The translations under genes were made by a program, and so were the position numbers. A stretch of DNA of 64,000 nt from Nonomuraea gerenzanensis (GTDB lineage Bacteria; Actinomycetota; Actinomycetes; Streptosporangiales; Streptosporangiaceae). The DNA is taken from the NCBI RefSeq assembly GCF_020215645.1, contig NZ_CP084058.1:7130001-7194000 (forward strand), written 5' to 3'. Below are positions 57,547 through 64,000 of this stretch, piece by piece. Under the pieces are notes generated by a model. That model was not told the DNA's origin, searched no databases, and saw nothing but the letters and a program-made list of their open reading frames with translations. Each line of letters starts with the position of its first letter. Position 1 is the stretch's first letter.

Positions 57547-58550
57547 GCGATCAGGTCACGCAGGAGCACCTCCTCGAGGTGGAGGACCTGGTGATGAGCT
57601 TCCCCGTACGCGGCGCGGGGTTCCTGCGCAAGGTGGCGGGCCACATCCAGGCGGTCAGCGGCGTCTCCATGCACGTGGACCAGGGCGAGACCCTCGGCGT
57701 GGTGGGCGAGTCGGGGTGCGGCAAGTCGACGACGGGCCGGGCCATCCTCCAGCTCCACAAACCCACCTCCGGCTCGGTGCGCTTCGAGGGCACCGAGCTG
57801 ACGACGCTGACCCCCAAGCGGCTGCGCGCCGTGCGGCGGGACATCCAGATCGTCTTCCAGGACCCCTACGCCTCCCTGAACCCGAAGCTGCCGGTCAACG
57901 ACATCATCGCCGAGCCGCTGAAGGTGCACGACCGGTGGAAGGACACCGGCCCCGGCAAGGTGTCGGAGCTGCTGGAGCTGGTCGGGCTGAACCCCGAGCA
58001 CGGCAACCGGTACCCGCACGAGTTCTCCGGCGGCCAGCGCCAGCGGGTCGGCATCGCCCGCGCGCTCGCGCTGGAGCCCAAGCTGCTCGTGCTGGACGAG
58101 CCGGTGTCGGCGCTGGACGTGTCGGTGCAGGCCGGCGTGATCAACCTGCTGGAGGACCTGCAGGACACGTTCGGGCTGTCGTACATCTTCATCGCGCACG
58201 ACCTGTCCGTGGTCAGGCACATCTCCGACCGCGTCGCGGTGATGTACCTGGGCAAGATCGTCGAGACCGGCCCGCGTGACGACGTCTACGACCGCCCGGT
58301 CCATCCGTACACGCAGGCGCTGCTGTCGGCGGCGCCGACGGCCAACCCCGAGGAGGAACGCCGCAGGCAGCGGATCATCCTCACCGGGGAGGTGCCCAGC
58401 CCGCTGGACCCGCCGAGCGGGTGCCGGTTCCGTACGCGCTGCTGGAAGGCCCAGGAGATCTGCGCCACCGAGGAGCCCGCCCTGATCGACCGGGGAACCG
58501 GACACCCCGCCGCCTGCCACTTCCCGGAGGTGAACACGGAGGTGGTGTGA
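57543..58550 (+). CDS. ABC transporter ATP-binding protein (DppF/OppF type)
   Basis: 335 aa. Walker [11 protein letters not shown]-loop [10 protein letters not shown], signature FSGGQRQR, Walker [14 protein letters not shown]-loop IAHDLSVV and the C-terminal [14 protein letters not shown]. Start overlaps the previous stop (ATGA). Completes the importer: lipoprotein, two permeases, two ATPases. Confidence 0.95.
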   Translation: MSDQVTQEHLLEVEDLVMSFPVRGAGFLRKVAGHIQAVSGVSMHVDQGETLGVVGESGCGKSTTGRAILQLHKPTSGSVRFEGTELTTLTPKRLRAVRRDIQIVFQDPYASLNPKLPVNDIIAEPLKVHDRWKDTGPGKVSELLELVGLNPEHGNRYPHEFSGGQRQRVGIARALALEPKLLVLDEPVSALDVSVQAGVINLLEDLQDTFGLSYIFIAHDLSVVRHISDRVAVMYLGKIVETGPRDDVYDRPVHPYTQALLSAAPTANPEEERRRQRIILTGEVPSPLDPPSGCRFRTRCWKAQEICATEEPALIDRGTGHPAACHFPEVNTEVV

Positions 58551-58586
58551 TCGAGGTGGTCGTTCCTCGGGTCGCGCTGCGACGGC

Positions 58587-58912
58587 GTGGCCGCCGTGCT
58601 GGCAGTCGTCGGCGGTGATCCCGGGCTCCTGTGGCGGCCGACCATGTTCCACGAGGCCGAGGACGTCTCGCTCACCTGGCAGAACGTGCTCGTGCTGGTG
58701 CTGCTGGGCGCCCTGTCGAGACCACGCTCGGGTACTTCAACCGGCCGGCGGGGGACTTCATGGGGCTCAGGAGCGGTGCGCCCATCTCGCCGGCGTGGTT
58801 CGTCGCCGGGTGCCTGTGCTCGGCCGGGTTGCTCTGGTGGGCACGCCTTCTGCGGCGGGCGCCAGCAGAAGGATCAAAACCCCTTCTGGGGCGGGGGGCG
58901 CGTCTAGCGTGA
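58587..58912 (+). pseudogene. frameshifted small membrane protein gene
   Basis: One frame encodes GLLWRPTMFHEAEDVSLTWQ followed by a hydrophobic helix up to about 58720. The continuing protein-like sequence (VETTLGYFNRPAGDFMGLRS, then AWFVAGCLCSAGLLWWARLL) is in another frame and ends at 58912. Joining the two gives a protein with two TM helices. A base insertion or deletion near 58715-58730 explains it; a sequencing error is equally possible. Family unknown. Confidence 0.4.
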
Positions 58913-58953
58913 CAGTGAAAGCGGGATTCAGGACTATCCGGGGGGATGATTCT

Positions 58954-59199
58954 GTGACGTTCTCAACTGTCTTGGCGGTGTTCTTCGTGATCGCTGTCGT
59001 GGTCATCGCCGTGAGCATGTTCGCCTCGCTGACCAGCCGGCCGTCCAAGCGGCGGGTGTCCGGGCGTCGCCACCATCACCACCACGGCACCGTCTTCGGT
59101 GGCGGGACGGGGTGGGGTGGCAGTGACAGCAGTAGTTACTCGGGGGGTGACAGCGGGGGTTCCGGCGGGGGCGATGGTGGCGGGGGTGGGTGCGGCTGA
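58954..59199 (+). CDS. small membrane-anchored His5/Gly/Ser-rich protein
   Basis: 81 aa from GTG 58954 (GGGGGG 8-13 nt upstream). Residues 1-27 are a TM anchor (TFSTVLAVFFVIAVVVIAVS), followed by basic residues, a run of five His, and a Gly/Ser tail ending GGGGCG. No known catalytic motif. The tail resembles Gly/Cys ends found on some actinomycete membrane proteins of unknown function. Probably lipid- or metal-facing at the membrane, but this is inference. Confidence 0.65.
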   Translation: MTFSTVLAVFFVIAVVVIAVSMFASLTSRPSKRRVSGRRHHHHHGTVFGGGTGWGGSDSSSYSGGDSGGSGGGDGGGGGCG

Positions 59200-59247
59200 C
59201 GGCCGGCGGCGACCAGGGGCGGAGGTCGGCGGTACGGGCTGTGCTTC

Positions 59248-59994
59248 TCAGGCCGCCGACCAGCCGCCGTCCACCGGCACGATGGCGCCGTTGATGAACG
59301 AGGCCGCGTCCGAGGCGAGGAACAGGGCGGCGTCGGCCATCTGCTCGGGCTGGGCCAGCCGCTCCCCGAGGGCGAGCACCGGGCCGAGGCGGGCGGCGCC
59401 GGTCGGGTCGAAGGAGGTGCCGTCGGCGATGTTGGTCATCGTGGGGCCGGGCAGGATGGCGTTGCAGCGGATGCCGTCCTTGGCGTAGGCCCAGGCGACG
59501 CTCTTGGTCAGGCCGACGACGCCGTGCTTGGAGGCGGTGTAGGCGGCGCCGGCCGCGCCGCCGCGGATGCCGGCCTCGGAGGCGGTGTTGACGATGGCGC
59601 CGCCACCCTGGCGCAGCATGTGCGGCAGGACCGCGTGGGTGACCAGGAAGGTGCCGGTCAGGTTGACGCGCAGGACGCGTTCCCACAGCTCCAGGGGGAT
59701 GTCGGCGGGCAGGGCCATGGTGTCCATGATCCCGGCGTTGTTGCACAGCACGTCGATCCGCCCGTACGTGCTGATCGCCGTTTCGACCAGCGCGGCCACC
59801 GAGGGCTCGGCGCTGATGTCGGCGGCGACGGCCACGGCCTGGTCCCCGATGGCCGAGGCGGTCTCGCGGGCGTTGTCCTCGTTGACGTCACAGGCCACGA
59901 CGCGGGCGCCCGCCTTGGCGAACGCGACGGCCATCGCCCTGCCGATGCCGGAGCCCGCACCCGTCACGAGGGCGACGCGGTCGTCGAAGGTCAT
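59248..59994 (-). CDS. short-chain dehydrogenase/reductase (FabG-like)
   Basis: 248-aa classical SDR: TGAGSGIGRAMAVAFAKAGA, CDVNEDN, NNAGIMDT, NTASEAGIRGGAAGAAYTASK (Ser; Tyr-x3-Lys), LPGPTMTNI and the C-terminal GAIVPVDGGW. Substrate unknown. It is divergent from a TetR gene, with a perfect palindrome between them that probably lets TetR repress both. ATG 59994 with AGGA upstream. Confidence 0.93.
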   Translation of the reverse strand: MTFDDRVALVTGAGSGIGRAMAVAFAKAGARVVACDVNEDNARETASAIGDQAVAVAADISAEPSVAALVETAISTYGRIDVLCNNAGIMDTMALPADIPLELWERVLRVNLTGTFLVTHAVLPHMLRQGGGAIVNTASEAGIRGGAAGAAYTASKHGVVGLTKSVAWAYAKDGIRCNAILPGPTMTNIADGTSFDPTGAARLGPVLALGERLAQPEQMADAALFLASDAASFINGAIVPVDGGWSAA

Positions 59995-60039
59995 GGTCAA
60001 GGATCGTCCTTTCGATCGGGCTGAGCCGCTCCCGGGCCA

Positions 60040-60059
60040 ACCGGACTGGATCGTCCGGT
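60040..60059. promoter_or_regulatory. perfect inverted repeat between SDR and TetR genes
   Basis: ACCGGAC-TGGATC-GTCCGGT: 7-bp perfect arms, 6-nt spacer, 17 nt before the TetR GTG and 46 nt before the SDR start. Typical size and place for a TetR operator controlling both divergent genes. Confidence 0.65.
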
Positions 60060-60075
60060 CGGTACCATAACCGTT

Positions 60076-60633
60076 GTGACCGCCGCCCGTCGACCCAACC
60101 GAGGCCCCAAAGCCGCAGCGCACAACCGGGCGGCGCTCATCGCGGCGGCCCGCGAGGCGTTTGCGACCACCGGCTACGACGCCTCGCTCACCGATGTCGC
60201 CCGGGCGGCCGGGGTCGGGCAGGGCAGCCTCTACCGCCACTTCCCCGATCGCCTCAGCCTCGCCCTGGCCGTCTTCGAAGACAGCATCGGCGAGCTGGAG
60301 GCGCTGGCGGCCGAGCCCGGCACGACCCTGGAGGAGGTGCTGGCCCTGGTCACCGAGCAGGCCATCGCCTCGACCACGTTCGTGCGGCTGGTCACCATGC
60401 CGCCGCAGCCCGACCCCCGCATTCTCGCGATCCGCGAGCGCCTGGCGCGACTGCTGGCGGCCGGGCTCGCCGAGGCTCAGCGTGCTGGGCGCGTGCGCGG
60501 CTCGGTGACGACGGGTGATCTAGTGCTGGCCGTCGGCATGATGGCGCTGATGCTCGCGGAGGTTCCGGCTGCCGAGCGTACGGAGACGGCTGGGCGGATC
60601 TGGGAGTTGCTGCGGCACGGGATCGAGCGCTGA
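60076..60633 (+). CDS. TetR-family regulator
   Basis: 185 aa. HTH with YDASLTDVARAAGVGQGSLY ending RHFPDRLSL. The basic N-terminus RRPNRGPKAAAHNRAALIAA is typical. It probably represses the divergent SDR through the palindrome at 60040-60059. GTG 60076. Confidence 0.9.
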   Translation: MTAARRPNRGPKAAAHNRAALIAAAREAFATTGYDASLTDVARAAGVGQGSLYRHFPDRLSLALAVFEDSIGELEALAAEPGTTLEEVLALVTEQAIASTTFVRLVTMPPQPDPRILAIRERLARLLAAGLAEAQRAGRVRGSVTTGDLVLAVGMMALMLAEVPAAERTETAGRIWELLRHGIER

Positions 60634-60680
60634 AGCGTGGAGCACATGACGGCGCAGGCGCCTTCGTCAACCGGACTGGG

Positions 60681-61496
60681 TCAGCCGCAGGTTCGGTCGT
60701 CGTATTTGGCACGTTCCAAGGCGGAGTCGGTGATGAGCGCGGCGACTGCGGCGGGGTCGTCGGACATGCACACATGACCACATCCCGGCAACGACCCGAC
60801 GTAGGCGCGGGGCGGGAGTTCGTCCAGGTGGCGGGCGATGCCGGGCAGGAGCAGCAGGTCGCGGGAGCCGAAGGCGACGGTCGTCGGGACGGTGAGCGGC
60901 GCCCCCGCGAGGTAGCGGCGCCTGGCGGTGGCCTTGTAGGTGGCGGTGAAGCCGGGGCAGCGGCCCATGGCCACGATGCCGGCGCGGGCCTGGGCGGGGG
61001 TGACCTGGGTGGAGCGGGCGTGGGTCTGGCCGAGGACGAGGACGCGTCCCAGGCGGTGGTTGACCAGGCGGCACAGCGGGCCGGTGGCGTGCTCGGTGCC
61101 CCAGCGGATCAGGCGCAGGCTGATGCGCTGGTAGAGCGGCGTGGTGCCGCGCCACAGCCCCGCCGGTGACACCAGGGTCAGGGAGGCGGCCGGGTGGATG
61201 GCGGCCAGCTCCAGTGCCATCCAGCCGCCGAGCGAGTGGCCGGCGAGGTGCGCGGAGGTGATGCCGAGACCTTGCAGGAAGTCCGCCACGATCGCCGCCA
61301 GGGCCGCCGGCAACGGCTCGATGCGGGGCGGCAGCGGCTCGGAGTCACCGAAGCCCGGCAGGTCCACGGCCACGACGTCGAAGCGTTCGGCCAGCAGGGG
61401 GATGACGGGGTTCCAGGAGTCGCGCATGGAGCCGAGGCCGTGCAGCAGCACCAGGGGCGGGCCGGCGCCTTGACGGGTGTACGCGAGTGACGACAT
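60681..61496 (-). CDS. alpha/beta hydrolase of the ECF41 operon
   Basis: 271 aa. HGLGSMRDSWNP oxyanion region, LAGHSLGGWMALELA nucleophile elbow (Ser), Asp in GSRDLLLLPG, His in PGCGHVCMSDDP. Cytosolic esterase, lactonase or peroxidase-like member of unknown substrate. AGGAGAGAG precedes ATG 61496; only 33 nt separate it from the sigma factor gene, so the two are one transcript. The region 60634-60680 has a second GGACTGG-like word. Confidence 0.87.
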   Translation of the reverse strand: MSSLAYTRQGAGPPLVLLHGLGSMRDSWNPVIPLLAERFDVVAVDLPGFGDSEPLPPRIEPLPAALAAIVADFLQGLGITSAHLAGHSLGGWMALELAAIHPAASLTLVSPAGLWRGTTPLYQRISLRLIRWGTEHATGPLCRLVNHRLGRVLVLGQTHARSTQVTPAQARAGIVAMGRCPGFTATYKATARRRYLAGAPLTVPTTVAFGSRDLLLLPGIARHLDELPPRAYVGSLPGCGHVCMSDDPAAVAALITDSALERAKYDDRTCG

Positions 61497-61529
61497 GTGC
61501 CCTCTCTCCTCTCCAGAGCCTGTGGCTCT

Positions 61530-62399
61530 TCAGTGGTTGCGGGGGATCCGGCGGAGTTTGTCGGGGTTGACCACGAAGTCGATCTCGGTGATCAGGTCAC
61601 CGGCCACGGTGAACCCCATCACCCCGACGACCGCCCCGTCCGCCTCGAACACCAGCCCCGCCGAGCCGTTGACCAGGCTCGGTCTCGGCGTGACGGCGTG
61701 CCTGGCCGCGACGCCGAGCAGCAGCCGCGCCACGTTCAGCGCGCCGGTGACGGGGCGGCGCGCCACCCCTGGCACCAGGCCGCCGCCGTCCGAGCGCAGC
61801 ACGACCTGCGGGTCCAGCACACGCACCAGGTCCTCGACGCCGCCGTGGAAGCACGCGTTCGAGAACGCCTCCACCGCGTCGGCGTGCTGCCCGCGGTCGG
61901 GGGTGAAGCGCGGGGCGCGGGCACGGAGATGGCCCTTGGCCCTGGCCACGAGCTGGCGGCAGGCCACCTCGCTGCGGCCCACCGTCCGGGCGACCTCCGG
62001 GTAGGACAGGCCGAAGACCTCGCGCAGCACGAACGCCGTCCGCTCCGCCGGGCTGAGCGACTCGAGCAGGACGAGCACCGCCATGCTGACCGACTCGTCC
62101 AGGGTCACCCGGTCCTCCGGGCCGGGCTCCGGCAGGACGCCGACGAGCGGCTCGGGCAGCCACTGCCCGACGTAGCTCTCGCGCCTGGCCCTGGCGGAGC
62201 CCAGCTCGTCCAGGCAGATGCGGGCGACCACCGTGGTGAGCCAGGCCCGCACGTCCCGCAGGTCGCTCCCCCGCGCCCGGGTGAAGCGCAGGTACGCCTC
62301 CTGGACGGCGTCCTCGGCATCGGCCAGCGTGCCGAGCATGCGGTAGGCGACCTCGGTGAGGTGCGGCCGGTACCGCTCGAACTCGTGGGCGGTGTGCAT
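61530..62399 (-). CDS. sigJ: ECF41-type RNA polymerase sigma factor (SigJ-like) with SnoaL-like C-terminus
   Basis: 289 aa. Sigma region 2 (EVAYRMLGTLADAEDAVQEA, YLRFTRA), region 4 (LSPAERTAFVLREVFGLSYP; GRSEVACRQLVARAK), then a C-terminal NTF2/SnoaL-like domain of about 120 residues. It contains the ECF41 hallmarks DGGG (SDGGGLVPG) and NPDK (VVNPDKLRR), which hold the core sigma in check. ECF41 members usually lie next to carboxymuconolactone decarboxylase, oxidoreductase or epimerase genes; here the partner is an alpha/beta hydrolase. ATG 62399. Confidence 0.92.
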   Translation of the reverse strand: MHTAHEFERYRPHLTEVAYRMLGTLADAEDAVQEAYLRFTRARGSDLRDVRAWLTTVVARICLDELGSARARRESYVGQWLPEPLVGVLPEPGPEDRVTLDESVSMAVLVLLESLSPAERTAFVLREVFGLSYPEVARTVGRSEVACRQLVARAKGHLRARAPRFTPDRGQHADAVEAFSNACFHGGVEDLVRVLDPQVVLRSDGGGLVPGVARRPVTGALNVARLLLGVAARHAVTPRPSLVNGSAGLVFEADGAVVGVMGFTVAGDLITEIDFVVNPDKLRRIPRNH

Positions 62400-62407
62400 A
62401 CCTGTTA

Positions 62408-62433
62408 GACGACGAAGCCTGCTGCCCTGTGAC
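62408..62433 (-). promoter_or_regulatory. putative ECF41-type autoregulated promoter
   Basis: On the minus strand GTCACA (complement of 62428-62433), 16 nt, CGTC (62408-62411), close to the TGTCACA / CGTC elements I recall for ECF41 sigma factors. Transcription would start at about the ATG. A second CGTC at 62411-62414 would give a 13-nt spacer. Confidence 0.5.
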
Positions 62434-62601
62434 GTCGTCCACCGGCCACCGCCGGGGCCGGAAACTTTCACGTCAACAGGGATTGATGAAGAGAACTTTC
62501 GAGGATATCTTCACGATCAAGCCGCCCCTCCTCCGGGGCGACGCGATCGGGCGTTCGACCGTACCCCCTCCACCCCTTGATCCCTGATTCACGAGGTGAG
62601 C

Positions 62602-63474
62602 ATGCCCAAGATCGGAAAGCCCGTGCTGCCCCTGGCCTTCGCCCTGGTGGCGGCGCTGTTCCCCCAGCCCGCCTCAGCGGACCCCGTCGAGGCCCTGGCC
62701 ACCACGCACAAGAGCCCGTTCAACTGCGGAAAGACGTTCAACGCCAACAACTGGTACCCCGACCACAGCCCTTCCGGTTCGATCGACTGGCAGGACTACG
62801 GCAGCGACGACATCAACGGCGAGACCGTACGCGCCACCGCCGCCGGCACCGCGTACTTCTACGACGCCGGCAACACCAGCTACGGCAAGTGGATCGAGAT
62901 CCGGCACGGCGACGGCACCAGAACCCGCTACGCCCACCTCGCCACCATGGCGCGGGCGGCCGGCGGCTCGATGAGCGTCGGCCAGGGCACCGTGATCGGT
63001 ACGGTCGGCTCCACGGGCGGCTCCAGCGCCCCGCACCTGCACTACGAGCAGCGGACCTCCAGCGGAGGGGTGGACACCAGCCCCACGGTGGACGGCGTGA
63101 CCGTGGCCCTGGGGCAGAAGAAGGCCATCACCAGCACCAACTCGTGCGGTGGCAACCCGTACACGCCCGAAGAGGTCTGCGGCAGCGGCTACGCCGTCAT
63201 CGACTCGGCCGCGCTCAGCGGTGGCCGTACGTACCTGCTCTACAACTCCGGGAACGGGAACAACTGCGTCGCGACACTGAAGACGACGAACGTCGGAACG
63301 CCGTCGTCGATGTCGGCCTTCCTCGAACCGCAGGGCGAGAGCAGGGCGACGAATTCGGGCAGCTTCAGCTACTACGCGGGGCCTGTCGTGCGGTCGGCCG
63401 CCGGGCAGTGCGTCAAGTGGGGCGGGTCGATCGGGAGCAGCTCGTACACCAGCCCCTTCGAGCACTGCGGTTAG
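62602..63474 (+). CDS. secreted M23 (LytM-type) metallopeptidase with Cys-rich C-terminal domain
   Basis: 290 aa. Signal peptide ends PASA (about residue 26). M23 core at residues 40-180: the Asp ligand in SIDWQDYG, YAHLATM, and the SAPHLHYEQ zinc motif (H-x-H). It should cut peptide bridges of cell-wall peptidoglycan or other Gly-rich substrates. Residues about 190-290 form a second domain with four Cys (EEVCGSGY, NNCVAT, GQCVKW, EHCG) resembling spore-associated protein A-like domains. GAGGTGA precedes ATG 62602. Confidence 0.9.
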   Translation: MPKIGKPVLPLAFALVAALFPQPASADPVEALATTHKSPFNCGKTFNANNWYPDHSPSGSIDWQDYGSDDINGETVRATAAGTAYFYDAGNTSYGKWIEIRHGDGTRTRYAHLATMARAAGGSMSVGQGTVIGTVGSTGGSSAPHLHYEQRTSSGGVDTSPTVDGVTVALGQKKAITSTNSCGGNPYTPEEVCGSGYAVIDSAALSGGRTYLLYNSGNGNNCVATLKTTNVGTPSSMSAFLEPQGESRATNSGSFSYYAGPVVRSAAGQCVKWGGSIGSSSYTSPFEHCG

Positions 63475-64000
63475 GCGCCGCGCATCGCGTCCGAGACCGG
63501 TTTGGCGCCCCGGTGGGCCGTGTAGCCGCCGTCCACCGGGATCTCGGCGCCGGTGATGTACGAGGACTCGTCCGAGATGAGGAAGACCACCAGCGGGGCC
63601 ACGTCGTCCACCGTGCCGGACCGGCCCAGTGGCGTCTGCGCGAGGTTGGCCGTGCGGAAGGCGTCCGGGGCGGAGGCGGTCATCGGGGTGTCGATGAAGC
63701 CCGGATGGATGGTGTTGACGCGGATGCCGCGCGGGCCCAGCTCCAGGCTCGCGGCGGCGGACAGGCCACGCAGGGCCCATTTGCTGGTGGTGTAGGCGAC
63801 GGGGTGGTGCGCGGTGAGCGCCGCCGCGGAGCCGATGTTGACGATGGACGCCCCTGGGCCCATGAGCGGGGTCAGGTGCTGGATGCCGAGCAGCGGGCCG
63901 GTGAGGTTGACGGCGTGCACGCGGGCCAGGTCGGGCCCGGTCACCTCGGCCAGGCGGGCGCGCCAGGTGATGCCGGCGTTGTTGACCAGGCCGTGGACCT
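63471..64000 (-). CDS. short-chain dehydrogenase/reductase, 5' part cut by the window end
   Basis: Frame open from the window edge. It contains VHGLVNNAGITWRARLAEV, NIGSAAALTAHHPVAYTTSK (Ser; Tyr-x3-Lys) and ITGAEIPVDGGYTAHRG, so it is a classical SDR lacking only its N-terminal cofactor motif, which lies beyond 64000. Its TAA overlaps the stop of the M23 gene (convergent, 63471-63474). Confidence 0.9.
   Translation of the reverse strand, partial: VHGLVNNAGITWRARLAEVTGPDLARVHAVNLTGPLLGIQHLTPLMGPGASIVNIGSAAALTAHHPVAYTTSKWALRGLSAAASLELGPRGIRVNTIHPGFIDTPMTASAPDAFRTANLAQTPLGRSGTVDDVAPLVVFLISDESSYITGAEIPVDGGYTAHRGAKPVSDAMRGA

Noticed and set aside
1..64000. tRNA, rRNA, insertion sequence, integrase, phage or origin features
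   Set aside because: I looked for CCA-adjacent cloverleaf arms, transposase DDE motifs, terminal inverted repeats and DnaA-box clusters and saw none that could be supported.

Overview
The window looks like chromosomal DNA of a very high-GC, multicellular actinomycete, most plausibly of the Streptosporangiaceae/Nonomuraea type. The evidence is about 72% GC with strong G/C in third codon positions, many GTG starts, 4-nt GTGA/ATGA translational couplings, and a dense set of STAND NTPase, WD40 and Ser/Thr kinase proteins. I see no tRNA, rRNA, CRISPR array, transposase or phage structural gene.

Layout. (1) 1-7337: patatin lipase, SDR with TetR, a tiny secreted His/Tyr/Lys-rich peptide with a clear terminator, an MFS drug exporter with an unusual coiled-coil tail, a leader-peptide-like ORF before rsgA, and a GNAT. 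(2) 7441-16085: a three-gene, translationally coupled operon on the minus strand (nSTAND1-WD40 protein, unrecognised 228-aa protein, NACHT-membrane protein), divergent from an XRE-NB-ARC protein. This is the first of two candidate NTP-dependent conflict (immunity) systems. (3) 16130-17439: iron-box-controlled siderophore-interacting flavoprotein and an MFS remnant. (4) 17524-25355: a Ser/Thr kinase fused to the nSTAND1-type helical, membrane and WD40 parts, a DLH-type hydrolase, a membrane protein with a NarL-type two-component system, and a crotonase. (5) 25361-28382: secreted EEP phosphohydrolase, alpha/beta hydrolase, coiled-coil protein. (6) 28514-38936: a CYP51 locus (TetR, P450, SDR, CYP51, 3Fe-4S ferredoxin, NTF2-like; then ALDH, SDR, HIBADH-like, CMD) that matches, from memory, the order of M. 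tuberculosis Rv0762c-Rv0771. Its two halves are interrupted by hemC, a glyoxalase and an unknown gene, but share a 26-bp promoter/operator with the start codon inside it. (7) 38946-44897: the second candidate conflict system, an alpha/beta serine hydrolase coupled to a caspase-STAND-WD40 protein, divergent from a membrane protein. (8) 44997-51512: erythromycin-esterase-family lipoprotein, orphan histidine kinase, PadR-like regulator, and a TOMM-type E1-YcaO fusion followed by repeat-bearing candidate precursor ORFs. (9) 52153-58550: a complete five-gene Dpp/Opp-type ABC importer. (10) 58587-64000: degraded membrane gene, Gly/His-rich small membrane protein, divergent SDR/TetR pair, ECF41 sigma factor with alpha/beta hydrolase, M23 endopeptidase, and an SDR cut by the window end.

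The strongest leads are the two STAND/caspase operons, the kinase that appears to have replaced the NTPase on an nSTAND1 scaffold, the duplicated embedded-start operator of the CYP51 locus, and the YcaO locus with its repeat ORFs. All functional statements rest on reading motifs and context; no database search was possible.
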